64,000 bases of DNA from NCBI GenBank assembly GCA_016630955.3, contig CM049991.1, forward strand, positions 558,001-622,000. The letters are read 5' to 3'. The DNA is from Didymella arachidicola (lineage: Eukaryota > Ascomycota > Dothideomycetes > Pleosporales > Didymellaceae). The notes below the pieces were generated by a model. The model was not told the origin of the DNA. It searched no databases and saw nothing but the letters and a program-made list of their open reading frames with translations. Within the stretch, counting starts at the first letter, position 1. Every line of letters starts with the position of its first letter. Positions 22,919-33,340 of this stretch are shown here, piece by piece. Both the position numbers and the translations under genes were made by a program.

Positions 22919-23866
22919 TCACACCGAGCCTCTCCGCTGCTTGACATGCCCGCCAAGCTTACTGACCACACCCTCATCGCTATCCAGCCCACTTCCCCCC
23001 TGCCGCTCAACCAACTCAGCAAGCCCCTCATACACCCCCGCAATCTCCCTAAACACCCTGGCCTGCTCCCCAAACCCACCCTGCACCGCAAACGTATCCC
23101 CGATCTGATGCATCTCCTCGACCCACCGATACGCCTTACTCGTACACCCCACAATACTCTTCTCCACCCTCTCCCTCACACTGGGATTGTAAATATCCAG
23201 ATAATACTTCAGATCAGGCAGCACGCACAGCTGCGTCGCAGTAGAGTACGATTGCAGCGCCAGCGCCGTGAAGCCCTTGGTCAGCGCGGCGAAACACGCT
23301 TTCAGCCCGCTGGCCGTCCCGACGTTGGGGCCGAGATACCGCGTGTTCAGCACGTCTGCGAGGCGGACGCCGTCGGCGGGAGCGCGGGATAGGGAATGCG
23401 GGCCTGAGAGGGGGATTCCGGGGCGGGACCAACTGCCGTCTTCGTTCAGCGAGGGCGGGCCGCCGATGATGCCGCCGTCTATGAAGCGGACGCTGGGTGC
23501 TTCGGCAGTGAACAAGTCGTGTAGTTTGGTGGCGCCGTCGGGGGATCCGGCGTTGAGGTCGAGGAACCAGAGGTCGGGCTGTGTGGGTTTCCTCGGGGTG
23601 GATTTGAGTGCTGCGACGATGCGGTGTGCGGTTGCGGGCGCGTCTTTGGGCGGGACGATGCTGAGGATGTAGTCTGCGTGCGCGACGATTTGTTCGTCGG
23701 AGGAGAGCTGTTGGATTCCTGCGGATTGTGCTCGTGCTTGTGTTGCGGCGCTGCGGTCGGAGACGTTTGTTATTACGTGGAAGTCGTGGGCGACGAGGAG
23801 GGTTGCGACGCCGAGGCCCATTTGGCCGATTGAGAGGATTGCGACTGTGGGCTTGGGGGGAGTCAT
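22919..23866 (-). CDS. 6-phosphogluconate dehydrogenase-like oxidoreductase with DUF1932
   Basis: Intronless frame of 315 residues, ATG at 23866. The N-terminal Rossmann fold begins VAILSIGQMGLGVA; the first Gly of the usual GxGxxG is Ser here. The segments DYILSIVPP and LDLNAGSPDGA follow the beta-hydroxyacid dehydrogenase pattern, and RFIDGGIIGGPP is the substrate-side loop. The C-terminal helical part (TASGLKACFAALTKGFTALALQ) contains the conserved Lys region and fits the DUF1932 C-terminal domain of fungal relatives. The enzyme probably oxidises a small 3-hydroxy acid with NAD(P)+; the substrate is unknown. Confidence 0.8.
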   Translation of the reverse strand: MTPPKPTVAILSIGQMGLGVATLLVAHDFHVITNVSDRSAATQARAQSAGIQQLSSDEQIVAHADYILSIVPPKDAPATAHRIVAALKSTPRKPTQPDLWFLDLNAGSPDGATKLHDLFTAEAPSVRFIDGGIIGGPPSLNEDGSWSRPGIPLSGPHSLSRAPADGVRLADVLNTRYLGPNVGTASGLKACFAALTKGFTALALQSYSTATQLCVLPDLKYYLDIYNPSVRERVEKSIVGCTSKAYRWVEEMHQIGDTFAVQGGFGEQARVFREIAGVYEGLAELVERQGGSGLDSDEGVVSKLGGHVKQRRGSV

Positions 23867-24783
23867 GGTGGGAGGTGGGGATGGGCTTGTCGAGGGTGTG
23901 GTATTGTGGGATGCATGCTGATATGTGAGGCTTGGGGGAGGTATGGCGGGGTGTGGTGGCTATCTTACGTGCTCGCGGGCTGGCCCGGTGGCTTTAACTA
24001 GAGGAGGTTAGTAAGGGCGGGATGGTGATAAGATGGGTTGACTTTCTGTCTCACTGCCGTGTCGTGCCAGAGCGGAGTATGATACACAGGACGCCAAACC
24101 GGGAGGTCCTCGAAAGCCAGCTTGGAGATAACATAGACCGATTCCAAAGACTACAATCAATTTGTGGTTATGTGCCTTATGTCCAATTTCTTTGCCGCCA
24201 TGAGAACCTTGATTCATGCAGACTCCCGACATGTCATCACGATGAACATGCTCAGAGGAAAGAAGTAGCTGACGCTGTGGGATGGAACATGGCGACTCGC
24301 ATTGGTCCTGTTACAGTAGAAGTCGCACCCCCCATCCCGATACCTTCCCAACGCCAGCAGACGGTCTGCTTCCCAAAATTATCATTAGTGAATGCATGCC
24401 AGCAATTCGAACCAGTCCAAAAACCACGTGTATAACGGAGAACCAACGACCAGGAACTCTTCCATAATTCAGCCTGCACCTGCCAGCCAGATCCCGGTCC
24501 TTCTCCTAACGTATATCGTGGAGCTCGCTATCGGTGGTATTCGCTGTTGACTTTCACTGTTGGAGACCGTCGCACCGTTCGAAGTCGCCGCATCGCTGGG
24601 ATCCAGATGCCATATCAAATCCACTTCGCTACAAATCGCAGTGATTGTTTGACCGTCTTCAAACCCGGGACCGGCGAAAGAAGCCACGCCTGCATCTGTC
24701 AGTGAATTGTAAAGAGAAACCTGACAACAGTGCAGGCTTAAGACTTCCACTGCCGAACCCCCCCAACAAGCCAGAAAAATCAC
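23867..24783. other. Intergenic stretch
   Basis: About 900 bases between the dehydrogenase start and the MARVEL-like gene end. It may contain a downstream exon of the MARVEL-like gene, because a perfect GTGAGT donor overlaps that gene's stop codon. Nothing else was recognised. Confidence 0.4.
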
Positions 24784-25263
24784 TCACCTAGCAGGCACAC
24801 CATCCGTAGCCGTAGCAGCATGCCTCGCCTTACTCCAAGCCAGGATCCCAACGATGAAGCTCGCAAACCAGAAAATCGCCGCAAGAAAGGCAAAAGCCTG
24901 CGCCGCACTCCACTGCCCGCAGTAATTGTTAGTAAGATCGATATTCCCCCACGCCCATGCACTCCCACATTTCAAGCCATCATCAGAGTAATCCTGCAGC
25001 AGCCCAAACACAGCGAACCATGCCCCGCTGAAGATCAGATCGGCGCCGACGTGCGTCAGGGTTGTGCTGGGAGTGAGTGCCCAGAGCAGTGAGAGGCAGA
25101 CGGAGATGGCGGCGATGACGACGCTGTAGATGAGGCGGTTGAAGGGGCCGATGTGGTATTTGTTGTATTGGTGCAGGAAGTAGGAGGTCAGGCCGAGGAC
25201 GACGGCGGCTGTGACGAACTGTGCGAGACGCAGTGCGAGTGAGATGATGCGTGAGATAGCCAT
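24784..25263 (-). CDS. MARVEL-like four-span membrane protein
   Basis: Frame of 159 residues from ATG 25263. It shows four hydrophobic segments: LRLAQFVTAAVVLGLTSYFL, LIYSVVIAAISVCLSLLWAL, LIFSGAWFAVFGLL and AFAFLAAIFWFASFIVGILAW. A Cys-containing loop lies between the third and fourth (LKCGSAWAWG...NNYCGQWSAAQAF). This is the layout of small fungal MARVEL-domain proteins found at the plasma membrane and in vesicle traffic. The last codons overlap a GTGAGT donor (CTAG|GTGAGT); splicing to an AG near 24660-24690 would replace the end by a short Arg-rich tail, so the exact C-terminus is uncertain. Confidence 0.6.
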   Translation of the reverse strand: MAISRIISLALRLAQFVTAAVVLGLTSYFLHQYNKYHIGPFNRLIYSVVIAAISVCLSLLWALTPSTTLTHVGADLIFSGAWFAVFGLLQDYSDDGLKCGSAWAWGNIDLTNNYCGQWSAAQAFAFLAAIFWFASFIVGILAWSKARHAATATDGVPAR

Positions 25264-26143
25264 GCTGGTGAGATATTGTGATGTTTTGCTGTGGGTGTCA
25301 AGCTGATGTATGTGGGTGTGCGATGTATGCAGTGGTTGACGTAGTCAAGGCAAGATGACGTGAGTTTAGTTTGCGTGGTGAAGGCAGCTATCATGTGAGT
25401 GCTCGTGCCTGTGTGTCGTCGTGTTGCAAACGGAGCAACTTACGTGTCAGTGGTAAGAGCAAACTCCCGGTCCCCCCTACCTTATATACCCCCAATCCCA
25501 ACTGACATGGCCCCAACCACCGTCAAGTAATCTCGAGAAGCACAAACTCCGCATGTGATGATTCTAGCCACGAGATGCCGTACCCGCGAACCCGCTGTCG
25601 CTTTCAATATGCGGACGTAGCACAGCGGTGTTTAGTGACACCTTCGTCGATGACCTTCAACTCAACGCTTTAGCCCGATCCAAATCCCCCTCCCCCCTCC
25701 CCCTCCCCCTCGCCCCCCCTCAATATTTGGCATCAGGACACACATCCTGGTCTTCCGCAATCCCTCGTTCATTCCTGCGGTGAGTATTAGTTTCCGGACT
25801 TGTGTTGCAACAAACAGGCGGACGGGAAGCGATTGTGATACGGGACGGGACACAAAGGCAGCCCTGTCGCTCGTGACATGGTGAAATGAGAGTCAATCTA
25901 GTTTAGGAGGTGATGGAGCGGGGTAGATGGGAAGGCGTGGAGTGGAAAGGGAGGTGGATCACTTGACTCTCCACGTGGTTTTATTTAGCCCTTGGTTTTC
26001 GTCAGCGACTAGATCGTAGAATACCAACATCTTTGAAATAAGATGTATTTATTCCGCTATGTATGCGTAGCAATGCGTTTAAGCCCGATGATGCCGCTCA
26101 AAACAGGAAACTCCATGCTCCCTCGCTATGCTTGAGGATTATC
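25264..26143. other. Intergenic stretch with a C-rich tract
   Basis: About 880 bases between the MARVEL-like gene start and the Fab1 stop, both on the minus strand. It contains the C-rich tract listed separately. No gene recognised. Confidence 0.45.
25685..25720 (-). repeat. G-rich tract on the minus strand (possible G-quadruplex)
   Basis: The plus strand reads as runs of four to seven C separated by single T or G bases, so the minus strand has five or more G-runs in about 36 bases. It lies roughly 420 bases upstream of the MARVEL-like ATG on that gene's coding strand. The pattern meets the usual loop and run rule for a G-quadruplex; whether one forms is not known. Confidence 0.6.
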
Positions 26144-29100
26144 CTACTTGATCTTCCTGGCCTCGGCCCGTGAGATTTCGTCGCCCATGCTTGCAGATCC
26201 TTCCACCACGCTTCTCTGCGTCAGACTGCCTCCTCTGCTATGCCCTCCGCTCGGTGCGCCGCCGATTGTGCTGCCGCTGCTGACGTTCCTCTGATGGCCA
26301 GGGCTAGCTGGACCTGCACCCTCAAGTGCCAGCCGCCTCCGGTCACCTCCAGCCGCCATACGCCCAGCAAACTGGTGCCAGCAGTTGGGAGCCTGCAGAA
26401 TGTACTTCTCCATCGCGATTCTGAATCGGTTGCGGTAGTCTTTCGGTGATGTGATCGTTGGCTTGTTCTTTCCGCGATCTTTGATCCAGGACTCTAGCTT
26501 CTTGTCCCACGTGTATGTGCGAATGCAGTCGATGATGCCCACGATAATCTCCTTTTCGGCGTCGTCGAATCCAGCCATGAGCGAGTAGTCCATAACATTG
26601 TTTTGCGACAAGAACAACGTGTCATTCCAGACACTGGCCTTGAGCAGTTTCTTGGTGTGCTCTCGTACAAAGATCGGCGTCTCAGAGTAGATGATGTCTA
26701 CCAGGTTCTCATCGAGCAGGACCTCGTCGCGTTCGCCCGTGGATTGAATCTTACGATTACGCATGCTGCCTTTCAGATCGTAGCGCCGGTTGGGTTCACG
26801 ATCGTAGAACAGATTCTCCATGCACAACATATACCAATCGAAGTCGCGGCCGGAAGGTGTCTTGATTTGGACCTGGAAAAGACCGAACATCTTAGCAATG
26901 ACCGATGGTAGCTGTCTGAACAGATTTTGATGCGTAAATGCGAAGTAGTTTGGCGCGAACTTGAAGAACGCTTGAACCTCGATAGGCGACAACGATTTAA
27001 GGATGAAGCGGTCGTCAAGCGTCTTGAGGAATATAGACTTGGACTTTCCGCCCTTGGACTCGAACTTGGAGCAGCGTGAGAGCGATTCAACAAAGCGATC
27101 CGCTACACCGCACTTCCGCCTCAGCGCATCGAACGACTGCGCATAGAATATTTTGCACTGCGCTCTGACACCTCGGTTGGTAAACCCATAACGAATGTTG
27201 GTGTTTTTATCATGGAGAAGATTGCGCTCGATCGAATCCTCCATGGTTTCCATGTTCTCGCCAGATGGATCGTCACGGAACGATTGAAGCTTGGCCAAGT
27301 AATCTGGGCTTGACAAAGCCAGCGCAATGATCGAACTAGGTTCGTCTTCACGAACGATGATATCAGAGTCCTCCCAAACATGCTCTATCTGAGCGAAGGG
27401 ATAGTCGAGTGGCGCCCAACCACTTGCAGAGCGCTCTGACCAGAAGTTGGTGAGCATCTTGAGCAGTGTTGTCTTCTCATGCTTGGGCAGCTCAAGGGAA
27501 GCCTCCAACTGCGAGTCGCTCATATTGAGAAGCTGCGAGCTTGAGATGCTGTCTGGAAGCGGCACGTCCTCTGGAGCTAGTTCGATATCGCTAGTGTCGT
27601 TTTCAGCATCAGAGTTGGGTTGGCTATCAACCTTCGGCGACTCCTCGCTATCAGTCAGAGCCTCATTGTGAGAGTCTACAGGGTCCCGGCCCTGGCGCTC
27701 GTCGATCGGTGACTGTGGAGCTGTTGTTACGTCTGTCGTTTCTGTGACCGCACTGTCGTCAAGAGTGCTATTGTCGACGCTGGTGCGGGGTGGTGACTCG
27801 ACCTGCGCATCCTCATCGGATGCGGCGTGCTCTTGCACGGCCTCGTGAACATCCCTGTAGACTTCGACAATAGGCTTAGATGAGGCAAGCGGGTATGCCC
27901 TGACTTGTCTATCCCTTGCACGGTATCGCTCGCGAGTGCGCTCCTTCTGGAACTCGCGCGACAGCTGCTCGAAATGCTCTGCAAGCTTCGATACCTTGGT
28001 GGAATGGGATTTGAACGGTACGGAACGTGGAATTCTAGATGTAGACCTTGACTGCTTGGAAATACCGAGACGCAAACGCTCAGTCATGCGTTCCAGAGCC
28101 TTCTGTGATTCATTGAATGTTGGTCGAAGGACTTCCGGTTTGTATGGCACGGCAGGCGGAAGGTTAGATGAATGCTTGGGAAGGTTGCCAGGTTGCGATT
28201 GGGTGCGAGCCAGGGAAGTAGGTCTAGCCGGTGTCTCACGCCTGATCGTTTCTACCAGTCGCGGAATTTTACTCTCCAGTGACATGTGAGGTGTCGGCGA
28301 TGGTGAGGGCGAAGTCTGCATGTTCTCGATAGCATCCGCCAAGGACTTGTCTATGGGGTTGATCTTCGGGTGACTTGTTGGAGTGGGAGATCCAGGATCG
28401 AGTTCCTTGCCATCAGGTGACAGAGTGGGCGTCTGAGGTGGCTGTTCATCCTTGCCAGAGGCAGCGGGGAATTCCGACGATACCGCAAGGTCTAGGTGCC
28501 TGACATCCTCGCGTTCAACAGCTTCGCGCGGTGTCTGTATAGGTAGATCAGGAATAATCTTAGGCGGTGTAGATGGTCGCTCTGCCAATGGAGTGGCATC
28601 GTCATCATTGGGCGGGTCGCCGTCTTCCTTCACCACCGATGTCAACATGTCAGTAGCCTTCTCTGGTGACATGTTCGATGGCATTGGCGTCAACACGAGG
28701 TCGTCTTTGTCGTCATACCCATGCTCTTCCTCGCCAGACTCTGCACCCTCGTCGACTGAGGTCAGGGAGGTACTGGACTCATCGCGCTCAAGGAAGAGCT
28801 TCTTGAGCTGCAGAGTAGCCAATCTCCGGATGTCCTTCTCAGACGGGAAGAATACTTGCTCAAACTCCATGAAGGTCTCGTCCCAGGCGATAGCTCTTTC
28901 TTGTATCGCACGAATGGCGCGATTGAGCGGAATGATCTCATAGTACTTGGAGTTCATGTACTTGTCCTGCAGCTTATGGAGCAAAAATTCGTGCTCGTCA
29001 TTCGCGCGTTTGATGAGCCGTTCAACTTCAGTCCTACATGCCTCAACCTTCTCAGGGATGACGCTCTCGACGTGGATGCTCCTTATGCGTGTGCGCACTG

Positions 29101-32100
29101 ACGCCATGAAACAGTCCAGACGCTCTTGAATCTTCAAGAACTGCTCGTTCTTGAGCTTCAGATCCTTGTCCACCTTCCATGTAATGTTTGGTCTGGGCAC
29201 AATAACCTCATACATTGTGACAGGGTCGTACTGAATGCGAAGTGCGACATTGTTGTAGCCGAAATAGCGTGCATACTGCTTGTGAATGTCGTGAGAACAC
29301 GAGCCTACACGAGAGCGCAGCTGGGTGCTCCAGAAGGTCAGCTCGAGGTATTTGGCAAACGAGTACTTCCAGGTCCATTCAGACATGGGAATCGCCTGCG
29401 TTTCGGTCCCGCAGACTCTGCACGCGCTCCACATCAGTATCGCTTGATACAGGCCCTTGAGTTTTGGAGGGTGCTTTTGCACAACGACGGTCATCTGCCC
29501 CTCACCGTGCACGTACTGACGCGAGTGATCGACCATCCTGCGGTTGCAGCCGTCAACTTCGCATACCACGCCGGCTGATGTGCACAAATCTTCGACGTAC
29601 TGGCCGAGGGTACAGTCCGGTGTGAATCCATCGTCGTAGTCATGCTCTTGGTAGAAACCAAGTGCGATGATCTCAGGTCCAATGCAGGGTGTCGAGGTCG
29701 TGGTGTTCACTACACTGTACAAGACTGCGATCTTCTGGTGGTTGAATGGATCATAAAGGTCTGAGTTGCCCGAGAGGTACGCTTCCCATTGCCTCTTCTG
29801 CGTCTCATAATTGTGCAGAGCCTTTTCGTACTCGGATGTGTGTACAGCAGATAAGAAATCGCGCATTGGTTTCGACGCCCCTTCGACGACCCCGTGTACC
29901 ATCTCTGGCTGCACGAGCTCGAATTTCTCGTGAGTGGAATCTTCTTCCTCGCCCTTCACGAACGAGTATTGGTTCTTCAGTCTCCGGAGCGTGCCGAGCT
30001 TTCTCTCGTATTGTCGAGCCTGCTCCAGGAGATACGGTTGCATGAATTTGACGAACGGCGATGATGAGAGTACCTTTGTGCGGTGGTTTTCCACTAGGTC
30101 ACTGTAGTAAGAAGGCGCGGCATCCCTGGTAGATGAGCTGTCAGAATGAGTATCGACACCAGCGGCATTGGCTATCGGGTCATTGATGTTCTCTGTGTCC
30201 TCATCGTCGCTGATAGCATGGGGATCAACAACCGATTCCGTTGGTGTGTCCACGAATTCATCTCGCATGAGACATGTCTCGAGACGAAGGTTGTATACAA
30301 CGTAGCTCATGAACTCTGTGACGCGCTTCAGCTTGACCAAGTCGTGGTTCTCAGCACCTCGTAAGATAATGGTACAGCCGAGATCTTTCTGACACCCAGA
30401 TAAGTAGATGTATGTTTTCTTGATGCTCCTATGCACGTATGTCCGCACATCAAAACTGCCACAGCGGCCCAGGTGAGCGGGATCGATGGCGAGCTTATCG
30501 ACCGATGAGATCATGCGTGATTGCGTACATCTGGCGATGGCATTAAGTACTGTGGGTTTGACGTTGTGGACCACAGCAATGCCCACTTCGTCCAAAAACT
30601 CAAGAGCTAAGCCGGAAACGTTGCGCTGCACGAAGAGAACGTGGGGCCGGAGAGCAGCAATACGGCTGACCAAGTTCCGTAGGTACTCGCGCTCTTGTGC
30701 GATGACAGGCTCCAGACTCATAAAGTGGGTCTGATGGCGTGCGTATTCGATAGCGAATGTGATAATAATGATCCTGGGATTAGGAATGTTGCGCGGCATG
30801 CTGCGCAGTGCGACGTTCTTGGTGAACACGACTCCTGACACGTAGGCTGTGTCGCGCGGCTTGCCACCAGGTATCTTCTTCAGCTTGATGTAGTTTCGAA
30901 CATCGATGTCGTCTCCTCTGTCGACGTCCGGGTTGACGTCGTCTGTGCATTGGCGCAAGATAGGAATGAGTGCCCTCTCCCAGCTAGAGACGTGCGCCAC
31001 ACCAGCATCGCGCAGCATTTGCGTGAGAAGCTTGCGAGCATGATCGAGACTCGCTTTGTTCAGCTCGACTTTGGGAAAGATCCCGCCCTGCATTGATGCG
31101 CTGCGTGTGATCTTCGTGCCCGGTGGCGTGGGCGAGGGAGAAGGACGAAGCTGGGGAGTGCCGGACTGCGGTGCGCCAAAGCCTGCAGTGAATGGTCTCA
31201 GCAGATTGTTGCTTTTGGCGCGTCGCGGTGAAGGACGATGTGTGATGCTACTGACGCTCAGGTTGCGTCGTCGTGATGGTCGTGCGTTGTGTCGACTTGC
31301 AATGCTGATGTTGTCGCTATCTTTAGCAGGTCCGCCTTTGTCTCCCACACGCGACTTCCCTTTCTTCAGCGAGGCCAAAAGGCCACCAAAACCGCTCTTG
31401 TCTCCCTCTAGACCTGTGCCTGCCGTAGTCTCTGCGTTCAAGGCCGCGAATATGCTAGGGATTTCGTCTTCGCTAGAGCCATCATCTGACATGAATGCTG
31501 CAAGGTCAGGATCGATGATGTTGTCGTGGTGGAATGCAGGCAGATTCGGTTGGCTTCGAGGATTGTCGTGGAGGTACTGGTGAAAGGGCGCTCGATCGTC
31601 GTGTTTGACATGTCGCATGTGCTGATGTTTGGAGTGATGGCGTTTGTGGCTCGAAGAACGTGGTCTCCCGCTCAGTGAACGCAACGACCGTGACGAGCTT
31701 GGCCTGGCCAGAGTCTGCGCACCAACCTCGATGACATGGGACCGCCTCTTCTTCTCACTACCGCTCTTTCGCGACATGGGTATGCTGATGGTTGGTGTAC
31801 CAATCTTTGTGTGATCGCTCTGCGGTTGATTAGTGTCGTCGTCGTCGTTGTCGTCGTCAAAGTCGGTGGCTTGGTGGTGGTCATAGATGGATGCCTGGTC
31901 GTCATCTGTGTAATCAGAAGAGTCGTCGTCGTGGCCGTACAGGATATTTTCACAGGGTTTGCACACTCGTAGGTTGCCTGGTTGCGCAAAGAGCTTGCCC
32001 GAGACAATGGACGTGCACTTGGAGTCAAAGATCTGCCCACAGGTGCGACAGTGGTGCTTCCTGCGGAAGGTCGTGAACGCATCGCCACAGTTGAAGCAGT

Positions 32101-33340
32101 CCTTCGCGTTCTCATCCCTCATCCAGAACTCCCGATCTAATATCTTCCTACCCATCTGTCTGAAGGTGCTGCGAGGCAGGCTGTTCACTGCAGGGCTTGC
32201 ATGGGCCTGGCGCTGAATCTCCTTGATAGGAGCTACCGTTGGCGCACGCATTGTTGAAGTTGTGATGACAGAACTAATGCCGTCAGAAGACGACGTTCTC
32301 GAAGTTTGGAAACCTGGCAGATGTGAAGGGCCGACTTTCAGGAGCGGTGGGCGTTGTGGCTCGGTGGCAGCGACAGGTGTTCGAGCGCTGGCGGTGACTT
32401 GGGGCTTCTCAGTCTCTTCAGAGCCGTTGTCTGAGACGTCTTTGGGGTTCGTCGCTGGCGGTCGAGGGGATTGGAACTGGCTTTCTGACCGATGGCTGGG
32501 ACTGTCACGGACCGCGTCTGGAGGAAACTTGAAGCCAGTAGTGTCGACGGGTTTGTCGTTGTCCACCACCACCATGTCGTCCTCGGTGTCACTGTCCTGA
32601 GCGCCGTACTCCATATTGCTACGTTTCCTGCGCAGACCTTCATCTCGAACGGGCGCGAATCGTGGCGATCGTGAACTCGATCCACCGGGTGCGAAGTCTT
32701 TGACGGAGCCATTCTTGGGCAGATCGAAGGTGGAGCCGCTTTGTATGCGCGAGTGAGTGCTGACCGGGCTGTGTGCGTACGACTCATCGTCTCGAAGCGG
32801 TCTGTTAGGCTCGATGCTGGGAGTGATGGACGGGCGGGAGCGAGTAGTCTGGAGCGAAGCCTTGGAGCCGTTCAGCGAGAGTTTGCTAGTGATGGTCGCA
32901 TTCGATACGGTCGAGTCTCGCGAGGGCGGCGGGGGCACGTCTGGGAAGGCGGGGAAGGCAGCAGAGGAGGGCGACTGGAGGCGGGACGACGGCACAGAGA
33001 CAAGGCTGGGCGAAGAGGCGGCAGACGGGCCTCCAGGGCTGCGTCCCACGACACTGACGCGCGAGCCGTTGCGCTTCCTCGAGCCAGAGGAGAGGCTGTC
33101 GGCGTCGTTGGCGGCATCCTTCGCACCGCCGACCGACGCTCGTATGCGACTGTACAGTCCGCTCAGGCCGCCCTGGACCAGCTCTATGCCCTTGGACTCG
33201 CCTGCAGTGGCGGGCGCGGGCGGCGCAGTCAGGTCGTCGAAGGTGGTGAGGCCGTCGGAGAGCGATGCGGTCAGGTGCAGCTGGTGCAGCGTGTCGTGCA
33301 GCGAGTCCCGCGAGTCGCGGGCCGTGCTGGCCGTCGACAT
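26144..33340 (-). CDS. FAB1: 1-phosphatidylinositol-3-phosphate 5-kinase Fab1/PIKfyve
   Basis: One uninterrupted frame of 2398 residues, ATG at 33340. The enzyme makes PI(3,5)P2 on endosome and vacuole membranes and controls vacuole size and retrograde traffic. Domains: a FYVE zinc finger at about residues 405-467 (CFNCGDAF, RRKHHCRTCG, VCKPC), which binds PI3P; a TCP-1/Cpn60-like domain at about 830-1100 (GVVFTKNVALRSMPRNI); a Cys-rich CCR region at about 1190-1400; and the C-terminal PIP kinase domain at about 2050-2325 with RYDLKGSMRNR, MDYSLMAG and IIDCIRTYTWDK. Long Ser/Pro-rich and acidic linkers include an Asp-rich run after the FYVE finger. Length is typical for filamentous fungi. Its promoter region is shared with the divergent OB-fold gene, about 500 bases away. 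Confidence 0.95.
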   Translation of the reverse strand: MSTASTARDSRDSLHDTLHQLHLTASLSDGLTTFDDLTAPPAPATAGESKGIELVQGGLSGLYSRIRASVGGAKDAANDADSLSSGSRKRNGSRVSVVGRSPGGPSAASSPSLVSVPSSRLQSPSSAAFPAFPDVPPPPSRDSTVSNATITSKLSLNGSKASLQTTRSRPSITPSIEPNRPLRDDESYAHSPVSTHSRIQSGSTFDLPKNGSVKDFAPGGSSSRSPRFAPVRDEGLRRKRSNMEYGAQDSDTEDDMVVVDNDKPVDTTGFKFPPDAVRDSPSHRSESQFQSPRPPATNPKDVSDNGSEETEKPQVTASARTPVAATEPQRPPLLKVGPSHLPGFQTSRTSSSDGISSVITTSTMRAPTVAPIKEIQRQAHASPAVNSLPRSTFRQMGRKILDREFWMRDENAKDCFNCGDAFTTFRRKHHCRTCGQIFDSKCTSIVSGKLFAQPGNLRVCKPCENILYGHDDDSSDYTDDDQASIYDHHQATDFDDDNDDDDTNQPQSDHTKIGTPTISIPMSRKSGSEKKRRSHVIEVGAQTLARPSSSRSLRSLSGRPRSSSHKRHHSKHQHMRHVKHDDRAPFHQYLHDNPRSQPNLPAFHHDNIIDPDLAAFMSDDGSSEDEIPSIFAALNAETTAGTGLEGDKSGFGGLLASLKKGKSRVGDKGGPAKDSDNISIASRHNARPSRRRNLSVSSITHRPSPRRAKSNNLLRPFTAGFGAPQSGTPQLRPSPSPTPPGTKITRSASMQGGIFPKVELNKASLDHARKLLTQMLRDAGVAHVSSWERALIPILRQCTDDVNPDVDRGDDIDVRNYIKLKKIPGGKPRDTAYVSGVVFTKNVALRSMPRNIPNPRIIIITFAIEYARHQTHFMSLEPVIAQEREYLRNLVSRIAALRPHVLFVQRNVSGLALEFLDEVGIAVVHNVKPTVLNAIARCTQSRMISSVDKLAIDPAHLGRCGSFDVRTYVHRSIKKTYIYLSGCQKDLGCTIILRGAENHDLVKLKRVTEFMSYVVYNLRLETCLMRDEFVDTPTESVVDPHAISDDEDTENINDPIANAAGVDTHSDSSSTRDAAPSYYSDLVENHRTKVLSSSPFVKFMQPYLLEQARQYERKLGTLRRLKNQYSFVKGEEEDSTHEKFELVQPEMVHGVVEGASKPMRDFLSAVHTSEYEKALHNYETQKRQWEAYLSGNSDLYDPFNHQKIAVLYSVVNTTTSTPCIGPEIIALGFYQEHDYDDGFTPDCTLGQYVEDLCTSAGVVCEVDGCNRRMVDHSRQYVHGEGQMTVVVQKHPPKLKGLYQAILMWSACRVCGTETQAIPMSEWTWKYSFAKYLELTFWSTQLRSRVGSCSHDIHKQYARYFGYNNVALRIQYDPVTMYEVIVPRPNITWKVDKDLKLKNEQFLKIQERLDCFMASVRTRIRSIHVESVIPEKVEACRTEVERLIKRANDEHEFLLHKLQDKYMNSKYYEIIPLNRAIRAIQERAIAWDETFMEFEQVFFPSEKDIRRLATLQLKKLFLERDESSTSLTSVDEGAESGEEEHGYDDKDDLVLTPMPSNMSPEKATDMLTSVVKEDGDPPNDDDATPLAERPSTPPKIIPDLPIQTPREAVEREDVRHLDLAVSSEFPAASGKDEQPPQTPTLSPDGKELDPGSPTPTSHPKINPIDKSLADAIENMQTSPSPSPTPHMSLESKIPRLVETIRRETPARPTSLARTQSQPGNLPKHSSNLPPAVPYKPEVLRPTFNESQKALERMTERLRLGISKQSRSTSRIPRSVPFKSHSTKVSKLAEHFEQLSREFQKERTRERYRARDRQVRAYPLASSKPIVEVYRDVHEAVQEHAASDEDAQVESPPRTSVDNSTLDDSAVTETTDVTTAPQSPIDERQGRDPVDSHNEALTDSEESPKVDSQPNSDAENDTSDIELAPEDVPLPDSISSSQLLNMSDSQLEASLELPKHEKTTLLKMLTNFWSERSASGWAPLDYPFAQIEHVWEDSDIIVREDEPSSIIALALSSPDYLAKLQSFRDDPSGENMETMEDSIERNLLHDKNTNIRYGFTNRGVRAQCKIFYAQSFDALRRKCGVADRFVESLSRCSKFESKGGKSKSIFLKTLDDRFILKSLSPIEVQAFFKFAPNYFAFTHQNLFRQLPSVIAKMFGLFQVQIKTPSGRDFDWYMLCMENLFYDREPNRRYDLKGSMRNRKIQSTGERDEVLLDENLVDIIYSETPIFVREHTKKLLKASVWNDTLFLSQNNVMDYSLMAGFDDAEKEIIVGIIDCIRTYTWDKKLESWIKDRGKNKPTITSPKDYRNRFRIAMEKYILQAPNCWHQFAGRMAAGGDRRRLALEGAGPASPGHQRNVSSGSTIGGAPSGGHSRGGSLTQRSVVEGSASMGDEISRAEARKIK

